A DNA stretch of 64,000 nt, taken from the NCBI GenBank assembly GCA_951213105.1, contig OX578140.1, positions 123,311,649-123,375,648 on the forward strand, written 5' to 3'. This DNA is from Amaurobius ferox. Its lineage: Eukaryota; Arthropoda; Arachnida; Araneae; Amaurobiidae. Within the stretch, counting starts at the first letter, position 1. The number at the start of each line of letters is the position of its first letter. The notes under the pieces were generated by a model. The model was given only the letters and a program-made list of their open reading frames with translations, had not been told where the DNA came from and did no database searches. Both the position numbers and the translations under genes were made by a program. Below are positions 44,611-54,968 of this stretch, piece after piece.

Positions 44611-45056
44611 TAGGACTATATAAATGAAGGCATATTATCCTTCCTTTGATGATGAATTACAACAAGGTTCAATAGGACCTCCAGGATTAGGATTTAAATT
44701 AACACATGATGGAAATTATGATATGGAAAATGAAATTTTAAAACATTGTGAAAATCCTATTGATGATTATGATGTGAGTACAAAAAAATATGTTTTGAAT
44801 GAATTAGAAAGAAATTATCAAAGTTTTAAAGAAACGATGGATAATACTCAAAATTATATAGATACTAGTTTTTTAAATTTTGTTAAAGAAACAGCTGATA
44901 AAATTAAACAATTAGATAAAAATCTTATAGGGAAAATAACTACTAGTTATGAACAAATTATCAAAGAAAGATATGAAAAATATTTTATAAAAACAGAAAA
45001 ATCTGCTGATGTTAAAGACAAAAAAATTATTAATTTAACAGATCCAGTTGCAGGTA

Positions 45057-46339
45057 CAAGGTCTGTATAAAAAGAATTGGGAAATTTTTTTTCCTGACGT
45101 GAGTGTACGTTGTAGCGCACATGCTTGGTAGTGGGGAATGTCAAGACGCGCCAAGCAACAGTCGCCTTCGAGCATTCGTTCAGGCTACATCGTGTTTTTA
45201 GTGGACCCTGTCGAGTGACTCAGTGCAAGTGCGAAATGCAGCGAACGATTGAACAACGGTACGCGATCGAATTTTGTGTTGGATTGGGGAAATCGATTAC
45301 GGAGACGTTGGCCATGATTCGCCAAGTGTTCAAGGATGAAAGCATGTCACAAACAGCAGTTTTTAAGTAGCACAAGCTCTTCAAAGATGGCCGAGAGAGT
45401 GTGCAGGACGAGTCTCATGCTGGACGCCTGTTGACATCAAGAACCAATGACAACGTGTAATGTGTGCATGAAGTGCTGAATTCAAACCGTCGTTTAAGTG
45501 TGCGAATGGTCGCAGATGAAATTGGCATTGATAAGATGACAGTGCACAGCATTATCAATGAAAATTTGGCGATGTGAAAGATCTGTGCTAAACTCATCCC
45601 GAAGGTTTTGACGGATGAGCAAAAGCAGAGGCGAGTGTCTGCTTGCGAAGACCTTCTGCAATGCGTTGAAGAAGACCCTGGCTCTTTGGACATCATCATC
45701 ACAGGAGACGAGACTTGGATATTTGAATACGACCTGGAAACAAAGCGGCAACGTTCGGAATGGCACACTGCGGGATCACCTCATCCAAAAAAAGCTCAAA
45801 TGAGCAAATCCAGAGTGAAAGCCTTGCTGATCATTTTCTTCGACGCAAAGGGGGTTGTCCACTACGAAAGACAGTGAATGGTGCTTTTTACCTATAAGTG
45901 CTAAGAAGACTGAAGTGAAGGGTCAACTGGATGAGGCCAGCCATCGCCGGAAATTGGAAATTGCATCACAACAATGCAACCAGCCACACCTGCTCCAACA
46001 TGACCGACTTCCTGACGATAAACGGCATAATGACGGTTCCCAACCCCCTTACAGTCCCGACTTGGCACCAGCAGACTTTTTTCTTTTCCCAAAAGTGAAA
46101 TCCTCCCTCAAAGGACATCACCATGGGACCCTAAGTGCCATCAAAGAAGCTTGCATGCGTGCCCTTAAGGACCTTTCGGAATCCGCCTACCAGGGAGCCT
46201 TCGAGTCGTGGAAAAGCTGTTGGCAAAAGTGTGTCAACGCTCAAGGGATGTACTTTGAAGACTTTTGAGGTATTGTAGCAATATCTGTAATAAATCTATT
46301 TTTCTGAAATTTTTCCTGATACTTTTTATACAAACTCTG
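45057..46339 (+). mobile_element. Mariner-2 transposon
   Basis: 1283 bp with TA on both sides (45055-45056, 46340-46341). Inverted ends CAAGGTCTGTATAAAAAG and, from the right, CAGAGTTTGTATAAAAAG. Size and ends are typical of mariner. It lies inside the fibre-like gene. Confidence 0.92.
45237..46268 (+). pseudogene. Mariner-2 transposase (DD34D type), broken
   Basis: Starts MQRTIEQRYAIEFCVGLGKS (helix-turn-helix). Stops occur near 45368, 45459 and 45577. The catalytic core has IIITGDETWIFEYDLETKRQ (first Asp). LHHNNATSHT has Asn where the second Asp is expected. After a frame change, YSPDLAPADFFLFPK keeps the third Asp. It ends GMYFEDF at 46268. Stops, frameshifts near 45880-46030 and loss of the second catalytic residue make it inactive. 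Confidence 0.88.
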
Positions 46340-46880
46340 TAAAAACGCTGTAAATAAGAGGTATTTGGAAAAGAAAGCTTTAGTGTTGAAAAATGATATT
46401 TATGTTGCAAATAATAAAAAAATATCAAATGTAGCGGATCCTGTTTTAAATAATGATGTAGTTACTAAATTTTATGTAAATAATAATTTTTTTTATGCTA
46501 CAATAGAAAGTGAGTTTGAAGATTTTTTTACACCAGATCATAAAAAAGTAATATTTTCTAGATTTAATGGTAGTTTATTAAATAAAGATATGATATTAAC
46601 AACAGATATGATTATGAAAATTACAGTACATCTTGAATCTAAAGAAGATATAAGTCCTATAATTTCACTTATGGTAGGTGAGGAATATATTTATAATAAA
46701 AATACAACATTTGTCTATGAAAATAATATAAGTAAAATTTTTATTACAAAAGGTAAACAAGGAGATGAAATTAAAATGTATGTTAGGCCATCTGGAGATA
46801 TTAATTCAAATATTCTTAAAATTCATTTAGAAATGGAAAGGATGTTTTTAGGATGAGTTTCAAAATTTCCTTCCTAATAA

Positions 46881-47371
46881 ATGGAGGAGATTAAAGTTAA
46901 TTGGGATGAAATTTCTAAAACTAATTTATCTGAAGATATAAGAAATTAAAAATATTCAGAACTTACAGAAACTTTTATGGAAGAGCTTATAGATTATGTT
47001 GAATAGAATGTTATAACTATCTATAAAAATTTATCTGAATCTTTCATAGAAAAATATGAAAAAGAATTTGATTGGGATCTTATTTCTAGATATCAGAAGC
47101 TATCTGAAAAATTTATGATAAAACATTCAGATAAAATAACTTGGGTTTTATCTTTCAATTTCAGAGTTTAAGTGATGAATTTATTATAGAATATCATGTA
47201 AGACTCGATATACATAAAGTCGTCTTGTTTCAAAAACTTTCTGAAGACACTATGAGAAAATTGCAAGATGAATTAGATTGGAAGCTTATAACTCAATATC
47301 AAGCATTTAGTGAAGAATTTATAGTAGAATTTATAGACAATTTAGATCCTTGTTTACTGGTTTATATATAA
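46881..47371 (+). pseudogene. Repeat protein of DW..IS.YQ.LSE.FI units
   Basis: The ATG at 46881 follows CCTAATAA. The text consists of about 20-residue repeats: FDWDLISRYQKLSEKFMIKH, LDWKLITQYQAFSEEFIVEF, plus degenerate units (NLSESFIEKYEKE, SLSDEFIIEY). Two in-frame TAA/TAG (about 46948, 47004) and one frame change near 47140 break it. Similar DW..IS..QKLSE.FI repeat proteins are known from phages and large DNA viruses; function is not established. Confidence 0.65.
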
Positions 47372-47384
47372 ACAATTACACAAT

Positions 47385-47600
47385 CAATCAAAAAATTAAA
47401 AATTGGTATCACGTCTGCATTCAACAAATAAAATTAAGGACAAAACGTCTTTAAAATGAAAGGTCATTTATTAAAACATCTTAAAAGACGTACAAAGCAT
47501 TTTAAAACCACCAGAGCGCTTTCGGATATTAGTACGCCCTTCATCAGTGGCTACATGAATAGTAAAACATGGAATGTTCATATATGGAGACCAGTTATAC
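47385..47600 (-). repeat. Retroelement-like 3' segment (unassigned)
   Basis: The minus strand has GCCACTGATGAAGGGCGTAC then TCCGAAAGCGCTCTGG and a downstream AATAAA, a word pattern seen near ends of several animal retroelements. CTGATGA...GAAA recalls a hammerhead core, but the stems pair poorly. The family cannot be named. Confidence 0.3.
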
Positions 47601-48160
47601 AGCAAATTTGCATAAAAATATAAAATGGTAAATGAACACACTATTAATTAGTACAAAATAATCCATGAAATATACGCGGAAAATACAAAAATTACTTTAA
47701 ACGCTTTCAAATTGTAAAAATATTACAAGAAAAGTACTATCAATACATTATTTAGTTACAGGAAAAGAATAATTTCAGAAGAACCATCAAGTGCAATTTT
47801 CATGAGATTGACGTCATAAATAACTATTAAGAGATTTGAATTGCATAGAGTCGAGAATGAGTCGTCAAGCATTAATTTAAAATTTACCTGATCACTTTTA
47901 TAATCTTAATTGGAGAAATCTAACTGTATTACTATTGTGTGAACTCAATGTAAAGTTTGGTCATTATGAAGTATAAGAACTTTGTGAAGTTAAGCAGGCA
48001 TTGCAAGAAACTCTTTATCTTTTGAGACAAATCATTAATAAAAAGGTAGATAAAATACATTCTGTAGACGACATGTTTGAAAAATAAATTCGAGCAAAGA
48101 AAAAGGATTTACAGATTATGAGGCGATAGAATTATACTGTTAAAAAATAATTCTAAATAA
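47601..48160 (+). other. Degraded coding-like stretch of the adintovirus block
   Basis: Around 47918-48086 a frame reads LLLCELNVKFGHYEV, stop, ELCEVKQALQETLYLLRQII then VDDMFEK, resembling a decayed small gene. No family identified. The part before it is featureless. Confidence 0.35.
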
Positions 48161-48457
48161 ATGATTAACATATTTGAAGATATAGAAACTCTCTATCATG
48201 ATAGGGATAAGGAAATCTGTGAATTATCTAGAAAATGTGAAAAATTACTTCAATGCTATGATGAATATAATGATTTATACATTAAAAATTTACTTTCAAA
48301 ATAATTTGCTCAAATGTACATAATAATCAATGATGAAAAAAATGATGACATTAAAAAAGAAGGTCTGCAGTTATTAATAAATGAGATGGATAAACATTTT
48401 GTTTACCAAAAAATATTTGAAGCTGAAAGATTTAGAGAGCGAAGCTCACGCTTTTAA
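48161..48457 (+). pseudogene. Small alpha-helical protein, one nonsense codon
   Basis: The ATG at 48161 follows TCTAAATAA, the same start motif as the other genes of the block. It reads MINIFEDIETLYHDRDKEI then CEKLLQCYDEYNDLYIKNLL. TAA at 48302 is followed in the same frame by 50 further sensible codons (KKEGLQLLINEMDKHFVYQK) to TAA at 48455. Predicted helical, 98 positions. Unrecognised. Confidence 0.5.
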
Positions 48458-50886
48458 AGAGTAAAAAAGTTAATTTTATAGTATATTTTAAGCATTTACT
48501 GTTATTTAAGAGGCGGTTTCAAACCACTTTGTTTTAATGATATTATTCTTATTTTCAATGTAAAAATTCAATACTTTTATCTTTTTATTTTACTTTTATA
48601 TATTTTGGCTTTTTTAGAGCCATTTTAATGATATTTTCAATTTCTTTATATAAATTTTTATATGTTAATACTATATTTTTATCTTATTCTATATTATTAT
48701 TCTTTAATGTTTTTATATAATCTTTCTTTAAATTTTTAAAGCTTTGGGGGATGGCTATCCCCCCCAAGACTTATACCATAATGAATAAAATTAAGTATAT
48801 TATTTGCAATTAATATATCATTTTAATAATATAAATATATCTTTAAACCAATTATCTAAATTTAAATCATATTTCTTTAATTTTATAAGAATATAATAAA
48901 ATTCAATACTTTTATCTTTTTATATTACTTTTATATATTTTTTATACTTTATATATTTTTAATGATATTTTCTAATCATTCTGGTGATGATCCGATTGGA
49001 TCCTCAGTAAAATTCTCATTTTTTCTTTATAATTTTGATTTTTTTTGTTTTAATTTCATATCTCTTATAATTCAGTATTGGATAGACATCTAACACAAAT
49101 TTATGTTTAAAATATTAATGATAACAAGAATTATAAGATAATTTTATAGAGTTTTTAAAAAGATATAAATATTTAAGATTTTTTGTTAATTCTACATCAT
49201 TTTTAATGTTAAAATTTTTATTTTTCTATATATTTCTTATTTTTCTAGGAGGGTACATGTCAAATATCATGCAAAAAAACATGTCCTTCAAGCCTTTAAA
49301 AATGTTTATAAAACTGTTATGATAGACATATTTCTACTTTTACGAAACGTTTTCTTTTTTGTAAAAGTGCTAACATTCATATATATAAAAAAAAATTTTT
49401 AATTTAAAAAATTCTTATTTTTTCTATATATTTCTAATTTTTCAGGGGTGTAAATGTTTACTCCCTTAAATTGAGAGGTTAAAAACTGCTTAATTTTGAC
49501 TATTTTTATATCATTTTCGGTCTCATTGTTGTTCAAAGGCCTTGATTTTGAAGTAAAAACAGTGTTTTTTGAGGCGTATATTTTCGCAGAATTTTCAAAA
49601 AATGGTTTTATATTTATTGATTTTTCCTATAAAATCAGACATTTTTTATTTATTAATTTTTTTCTCTAAAATTAAGCATTTGAACAGTAAGGTTAACACC
49701 TTAGATGAATTTTTATATATTAATTTTTTAAACAAGACAAAATTTATAAATTGAGCCAGAACGTGTAAATAAAAACTACTAATATATGTCACATTGGCAG
49801 CTTCTGTCTGCAAATGGTTCTTTAAACATCATCATCAGCATCTGCTCTAAATACCTCTGGTATAATTGCTAATCAACTTTGATTTTGATTAGCAGTTTTG
49901 CTAATCATATTCAAATACTTAAGAATCCCAGTGAGCATAATGTACTACAGTTATTGTATATTTTAAGTTACTTTGGTTCTTGAATTAAATTCTTAACATT
50001 CTATATTCTTAAGACATTTTTCTTAACTGTTTTCCAACATTTTTCACAATATAACAATCAGTGCATAGTTATTGAAAAAATTTAATAACCAGTGCGTATG
50101 TGCTCTTGCTCACCTGTGGATATTTCCCAAAAGCATAAATGCAAATTTTTAATTTAGTAGTTTTACATAATTTTTAAGAAATAGCATATCATTCACATTA
50201 ATGGCTGAACTAATAAGTGGCATAATACATATTTATTGTATTTTTTCAAATCTGTTTTGTATTTGAGTTAAATTCTTAAACATTTTATTATTCTTAATCA
50301 TTTCTTTTATAACTGAGCATTTCTTACAATTCAAACATTAGAAAATAATCATAATAACTAGCGCAAGAAAAAATAACATGTGTAATGGCTCCAGCTGTTT
50401 GCGTCTAAATTTGTGATGGGATTTTGCAACTTTATTAAATATGAGTTCAACTGTGTTAGAAAAATACAAAGAAAAGCTTTTTGTATGTCATATACATGAA
50501 ACAGGTAACAGCAAGATATGACTAATGCAAAGAAAACTTAAATTGCACTACATACATACATTCAGAAGGTATACATACTCGGATAGTTTGTTAGCCACAT
50601 CATCATTAGGCACAGTGACATATGAAATAGAAAAAAGAGAATTTTCACTGCTTGCCATTGTGCACAATGTTCTTCTAGCTGTATTTAATAGACTTAACAT
50701 GCACACTACAGACAGCAAAACCTAAAATTTAGAATTTGAGATAAATAGTGTGATTCTTAAAAGCAAAATTGTAGGCAGTAAAATCATATATAAAACAAAA
50801 ACACATACGAAATGAAATAAAGGGTCAAATTATGTAAAACATGTTGGTTTAGTGCTTAATAGTCTGTTTATGTCTTAATCATATAC
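48458..50886. other. AT-rich DNA without gene
   Basis: Very AT-rich (48460-49780), with GGGGGATGGCTATCCCCCCC forming a short palindrome near 48747-48766. It may include the worn end of the adintovirus-like block. The 50525 frame is unrecognised. Confidence 0.45.
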
Positions 50887-51422
50887 ACTGGTTTCCAAAA
50901 GTTAAGCACGGACAGTAAAATCAACAAAAATTGAAAAGTAAAGCCTTGATTAACCCAAAATTGTACATAAAGGTAGCAAATGTGTTTACACATTAAAGAA
51001 AACAAGAATTATGATGAAAAAAATATTTACTTTTCATACATTATATGATGACGTCACATTTGGGTCACTAACAAAATGATGTTTAAAGGCAAACAAACCA
51101 AACAAAACTTACATTAATATATGTGACCACCCCAGACCTTCACAGCAAAGTGGTATAAAATTGAAAACTGTCTACGAACAAAAGAATTTGCCTAAACATT
51201 TTCTGCAAAAATCTGCCAGTCATAAACGATATATGCGCACACATCTCACACAAAAATATTGATTTTCTGATTACCTAATTTATTCAGGTAATATTTTCAG
51301 GGTACCAGTAAATGGGAAAAAAGGGGGAAAAAACATGATTTACTAGAGTTAGATATATAATATAGTGTTTTGAAAATGAAAGTAACAGTGCATATGCATT
51401 GCTTTCTGTGAATAGCGTTCGC

Positions 51423-52075
51423 CTATATTCTCTGACTCTGCTTCACACAAACTTTACAATGATTTTCCATGCTTTCAATGAGGTGATCAACCATCGCAGA
51501 TTTGAACAATGGCCATTGCTCCAATAGGGCAGTTTCCAACTTTCTGAGACTGGCCGGAGAAGGTAAACGTGCAGAGACAGCATGCACGAGGGCATCTCAA
51601 AGGTTTTCAATGGAATTAAGGTCAGGGGAATAAGCCAGCCACTCCATACAAGAAATGCTCTCACTTTCCAGGAATTCGTCAACGACGTTAGCTCGATAGG
51701 GACGGGCATTACCGTCCATAGGGAGGAAATCAGGACAAACTGCTGCAGTGTAGAGTCTCGCAATGGGGTCTTGGACTTCCTCCTGTTACCGCATAGCCGT
51801 CACAGAACCGCCTTTAAAGATGTGCAGTTCTGTACGATATCCCATTGAAATTCCAGTCCCCACCATGACGCTGTCATCTCTGAATATATGATGTTCTTGG
51901 CCTCATTGCATGTGCCTCATTCTCTCCAGACTCTTACACACTTACCATCTGATTCCTGGGCAAATCTGGATTCATCCGTGAATAGGATGTTACACCAATC
52001 TGAGACAGTCCAATTGACATATTGACGACACCACTTAAATCTTGTCCCTCTGGCTTGGACGGTTAGTGGAATCCA
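51423..52075 (-). pseudogene. Tc1-like transposase, C-terminal part
   Basis: Reads WCRQYVNWTVSDWCNILFTDESRF (first Asp), then GNARPYRANVVDEFLE, where the second catalytic Asp of D-N-A-R-P is Gly. AYSPDLNSIEN (DD34E Glu) and LETALLEQWPLFKSAMVDHL follow, to TAG at 51423. A TGA replaces the Trp codon after SIENL, and there are frame changes between the parts. Inactive. Confidence 0.8.
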
Positions 52076-52799
52076 AAAACATGGTACTCGGAAGCACAGT
52101 CTAAAAATACGATTTATAACAACATCTAAAAGAAATAGTCACCGGTTTCCATCAGATAATACTGCAGCATCACTCTAACACAGGGATTTGCCCTTTTACT
52201 TAAGGCCATTTTTAGTTGCAAACTGTCGTAAAGAAATTCAGTCAATGAACAGCACTAAATGCTAAAATGCATTAACTCGTACATTATTAGCCACATTCCA
52301 CTTAAACACCGTAGAATATTTTGTTGCCTGTTTTCAACATCAACTCGATACTTGAACATTAAATTGATCAAATATTTCTATCTACGATTTAATTAAATAG
52401 CTATTTAAAAACTATAGCTCAACTATTCTCACCGCACAATGCGTGTCTCACATACAAAACATCGAGTCCGAATACTAATGCATATTCATGCCATGTCTAA
52501 CAATCGACTACGAGTAAATGTCTACTCCACTCCTTCTCCCATTTCCCTCTCTATCTAATAATCCAATGCAAGCTTCCTATATTTATACCATAAGATCGGT
52601 ACCTTACAGAATGAATTCCAAGGTTCAACTCATAAAGTATGCAAATGAGTCAGTGCATACGTCGAACCTCTAATCCGCATCAAGATACTTACTGGAAAAC
52701 TTTGTGAGTCGTTCCCATGAATGGAAGTAAGTTAAAAAAGGTAAGTTGTATTTTTGAACTACTTCCAGGAAAATTAGCGACTCGCAATCAAATGATTAC

Positions 52800-53090
52800 G
52801 TTTTTCTAGTAGCATACACAGCAGCCAGGCTCAGGACACTCTTGGTAGACCAATAGCCGAGAAGACCATCACATCATCCGACATGCACGCACAGCACTAA
52901 CTGCATCATTGTCCGTCATCTAGAAACAGGCAGCACCTTCACTACGGACCCTTGTGTCTGCCTGTTCCATTGCGAGGTGATTGGTTGAAGGACAATTGGT
53001 ATCACAGTGCCCATTACGTGTGCTGCCAATGATATCCATCCACCATCGCTTCCGATTGAAATCCGTAAGGAAATATTTATAAGAATTTTG
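52800..53090 (+). pseudogene. Tc1-like transposase, N-terminal/linker fragment
   Basis: The plus strand reads EDHHIIRHARTALTASLSVI, stop, QAAPSLRTLVSACSIAR, then LVSQCPLRVLPMISIHHRFR, the usual order of the second HTH and linker of Tc1-type transposases (RTLVRR...KRP..L.L...HR..R). Opposite strand to the C-terminal piece. Confidence 0.6.
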
Positions 53091-53240
53091 AAAGCAATTG
53101 TGTGTTCACATTAATTTTTAATGGATTTAAATAAACATTTGAAAATTATGCATATAACACACTTATTCAAAATCTCCACTTGAACTCCTGTAAAAAAATT
53201 AAGTGTCCAAAATAATTTGATAAGGGAGAGGGGGTACCTT

Positions 53241-53499
53241 AGGACACTTTCAATTTTAAAATCAGATTTGAGAATAAAATCTTGTTATTTTATATACTAC
53301 TTAAACATATTACCCGGCATTGTCCATGTCCTAAATAAGCACCCGCTACCTATATAATACAGATACACTGCTCAATTTCCAAATTATCTGTTTTGGCCAC
53401 TATGTATACACATAACCACTGTTCCCCTTAGCAATGTCTAGTCCATTCATTGCATGGTCATGGAGAACAGGAGAAAAATAAAATACACTTGTAGCAATA
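53241..53499. other. Non-coding stretch
   Basis: Nothing recognised. Confidence 0.4.
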
Positions 53500-53610
53500 A
53501 TGCAAGATCACTGACTCAGCAGTGTCGGAGTTTGATCTCGGGATCAAAGCATGGTAGGCCAGTATCATAGCATTGAGTTAAAGCTGACTCCAACTTAGAC
53601 ATTTATTACT
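53500..53610 (+). repeat. Dispersed repeat R, copy 1
   Basis: GTTTGATCTCGGGATCAAAG, GGCCAGTATCATAGCATTGA and TTAAAG parallel 63465-63560. GTTTGATCTC could be a worn B box, so a SINE origin is possible. Confidence 0.55.
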
Positions 53611-53884
53611 GCCTTATAAGCATTCGCTACAGTATTCCACCTCTCAGTGAGTTTCCGAACGAGGTTGTTGCTGGGTTACAAATGGGGTGTGCAAGCTATT
53701 GAAGGAAAGGAGCATTCATGAGGCCATGAGGAGGTGAGCTTGCAGTGAACTGTGTTGCCAATCACATGGCCAATGAAGAAAGTTCATTAGAGTTTTAAAT
53801 ATTTTGTTCAACTGCCTCTTGACACCATCTAATGGGGAGAACATAAAGTATATTTTTACAATGCATATATAATTTTCAGAAAGC

Positions 53885-53967
53885 TGAATAATCTTACATA
53901 ATGAAAGAAGATGTCTGTGTATGCAGTCTGAAGTGGAAAATATAAGCATCAAGACTATGAAACTTGG
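53885..53967 (+). mobile_element. Helitron-like fragment, left half
   Basis: AAAGAAGATGTCTGTGTATG, then TATGAAACTTGG. It continues at 61191 (TATTTAAAGGCCTGGCAAGA, TGCACCTTGGTC) after removal of the hAT-3 insertion and one TACACAGG. Confidence 0.55.
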
Positions 53968-54968
53968 TACACAGGCAGGGTTCTCGCTGCCAATCGCCAT
54001 TGCGCCAAATCAAAATAAAATGTTTCATTTGGCGAGTAAACAAGTGATTGAATTCGCCAAATTGTAAGTGGCCTAATTATGGATAGTTATTTTTTTCAAA
54101 CTTTCCTAAGTATTTTCTGTTATTTTAAACACCCAAAATAAAAACTAATAGAAATAGCTTTCAATCGTGATCATAAGAATCAAAATATTAGCAATTGCGA
54201 CTGTTTTTATTTTTTTCAAGTTTCTTTTCCTCCAAAATCGGCACTTTATTAGGGAATCATAAGTAAAAAAGAAAGAATCAAAACATTCTCCTTACTTCTC
54301 CTGGAAAAAAAAAAAAACATAGACAGAGAGACTAGAAGATTGTTGAATAGTGCTCTCTCTTTTTGCCTAATAAATTACTATGCATTTCTATTTCTTTACA
54401 AATTTCAATATTTTCTCAATTATTGTTTGTTTGGTGTCAATTTGGGGCAAAAAGTTCTAAAAATTTGATCTCTATAAAAATTTTTGCTTTAAAACCAATA
54501 TTTACAAATATAGTTAAATTGTGACTAGGATTTCTTTATGTTCGTTTCTCCTTCATGTTTATGAATATGAATGATATTTTCTGCAATTGATCAAATCAAC
54601 TTAATCACTGAAGTGTTTACGTTCTGTTAGTGAAATCAAAACATTGAAGGAAAGAAAAAGTTCTGTGTGTGATTAATATTTTCTTTTAGTATTAATGTAA
54701 AACTTATTTCCCAGTTTTTTTTCCTTTATAAAATGTTCATAGCGAAATGAAGGCACGAGTCTTGATTATATTTTGCTGTGAATCCTACAGATTGTAATAT
54801 ATCAGCATCCATGTTTTTTTCTGTTATTTTCATATTTTTATGAAATATTGTATTATTTACTGTCATAATGAGATTGAAGTACTGTATATATATATTTATC
54901 AAATTCAATGTTTATTTCTAAACATCTGCCTGATGTCATTTAAACATTAATATAGTGTTCACTCTAGG

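Larger units (their letters stand above)
44624..46856 (+). pseudogene. Fibre-like structural protein, split by mariner-2
   Basis: The ATG at 44624 follows TATATAA. The N-terminal half (to 45056) has SIGPPGLGFKLTHDGNYDME and repeated elements of the type NP.DDYDVSTKKYV and INLTDPVAGT. The C-terminal half (46342-46856) repeats the same element (NVADPVLNNDVVTKFYVN) before a globular beta-rich end. Such D-x-V-T-K-x-Y-V shaft repeats occur in phage tail-fibre and virus fibre-like proteins. The halves are in the same frame once the mariner and one TA are discounted, so the gene was intact at insertion. A receptor-binding role is inference from repeat type and neighbours. Confidence 0.65.
41786..48457. 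mobile_element. Decayed adintovirus / Maverick-Polinton-like segment
   Basis: A compact AT-rich cluster. Minus: packaging ATPase. Plus: coiled-coil protein, small hydrophobic/basic protein, adenovirus-type protease, capsid-like remnant, fibre-like protein, repeat protein, small terminal gene. This set matches Maverick/Polinton elements and their virus-like relatives in arthropods (adintoviruses). All longer genes are broken, and a SINE and a mariner have inserted. DNA polymerase B, integrase and terminal inverted repeats were not found, so it is an integrated fragment, not a complete element. Confidence 0.8.
50887..53240. mobile_element. Tc1-like fragments in opposing orientation
   Basis: The left edge TACACTGGTTTCCAAAAGTTAAGC looks like a Tc1-type terminus. 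A minus-strand C-terminal transposase half (51423-52075) and a plus-strand N-terminal half (52800-53090) face each other, so at least two decayed copies or an inversion are present. The right terminus is not certain. Confidence 0.6.

Noticed and set aside
47510..47580. Hammerhead-like core CTGATGA...GAAA on minus
   Set aside because: Stem II and the flanking stems pair poorly, so a ribozyme cannot be supported by eye.
41786..48457. Complete Polinton/Maverick
   Set aside because: No polymerase B, integrase or terminal inverted repeats seen; called a fragment only.
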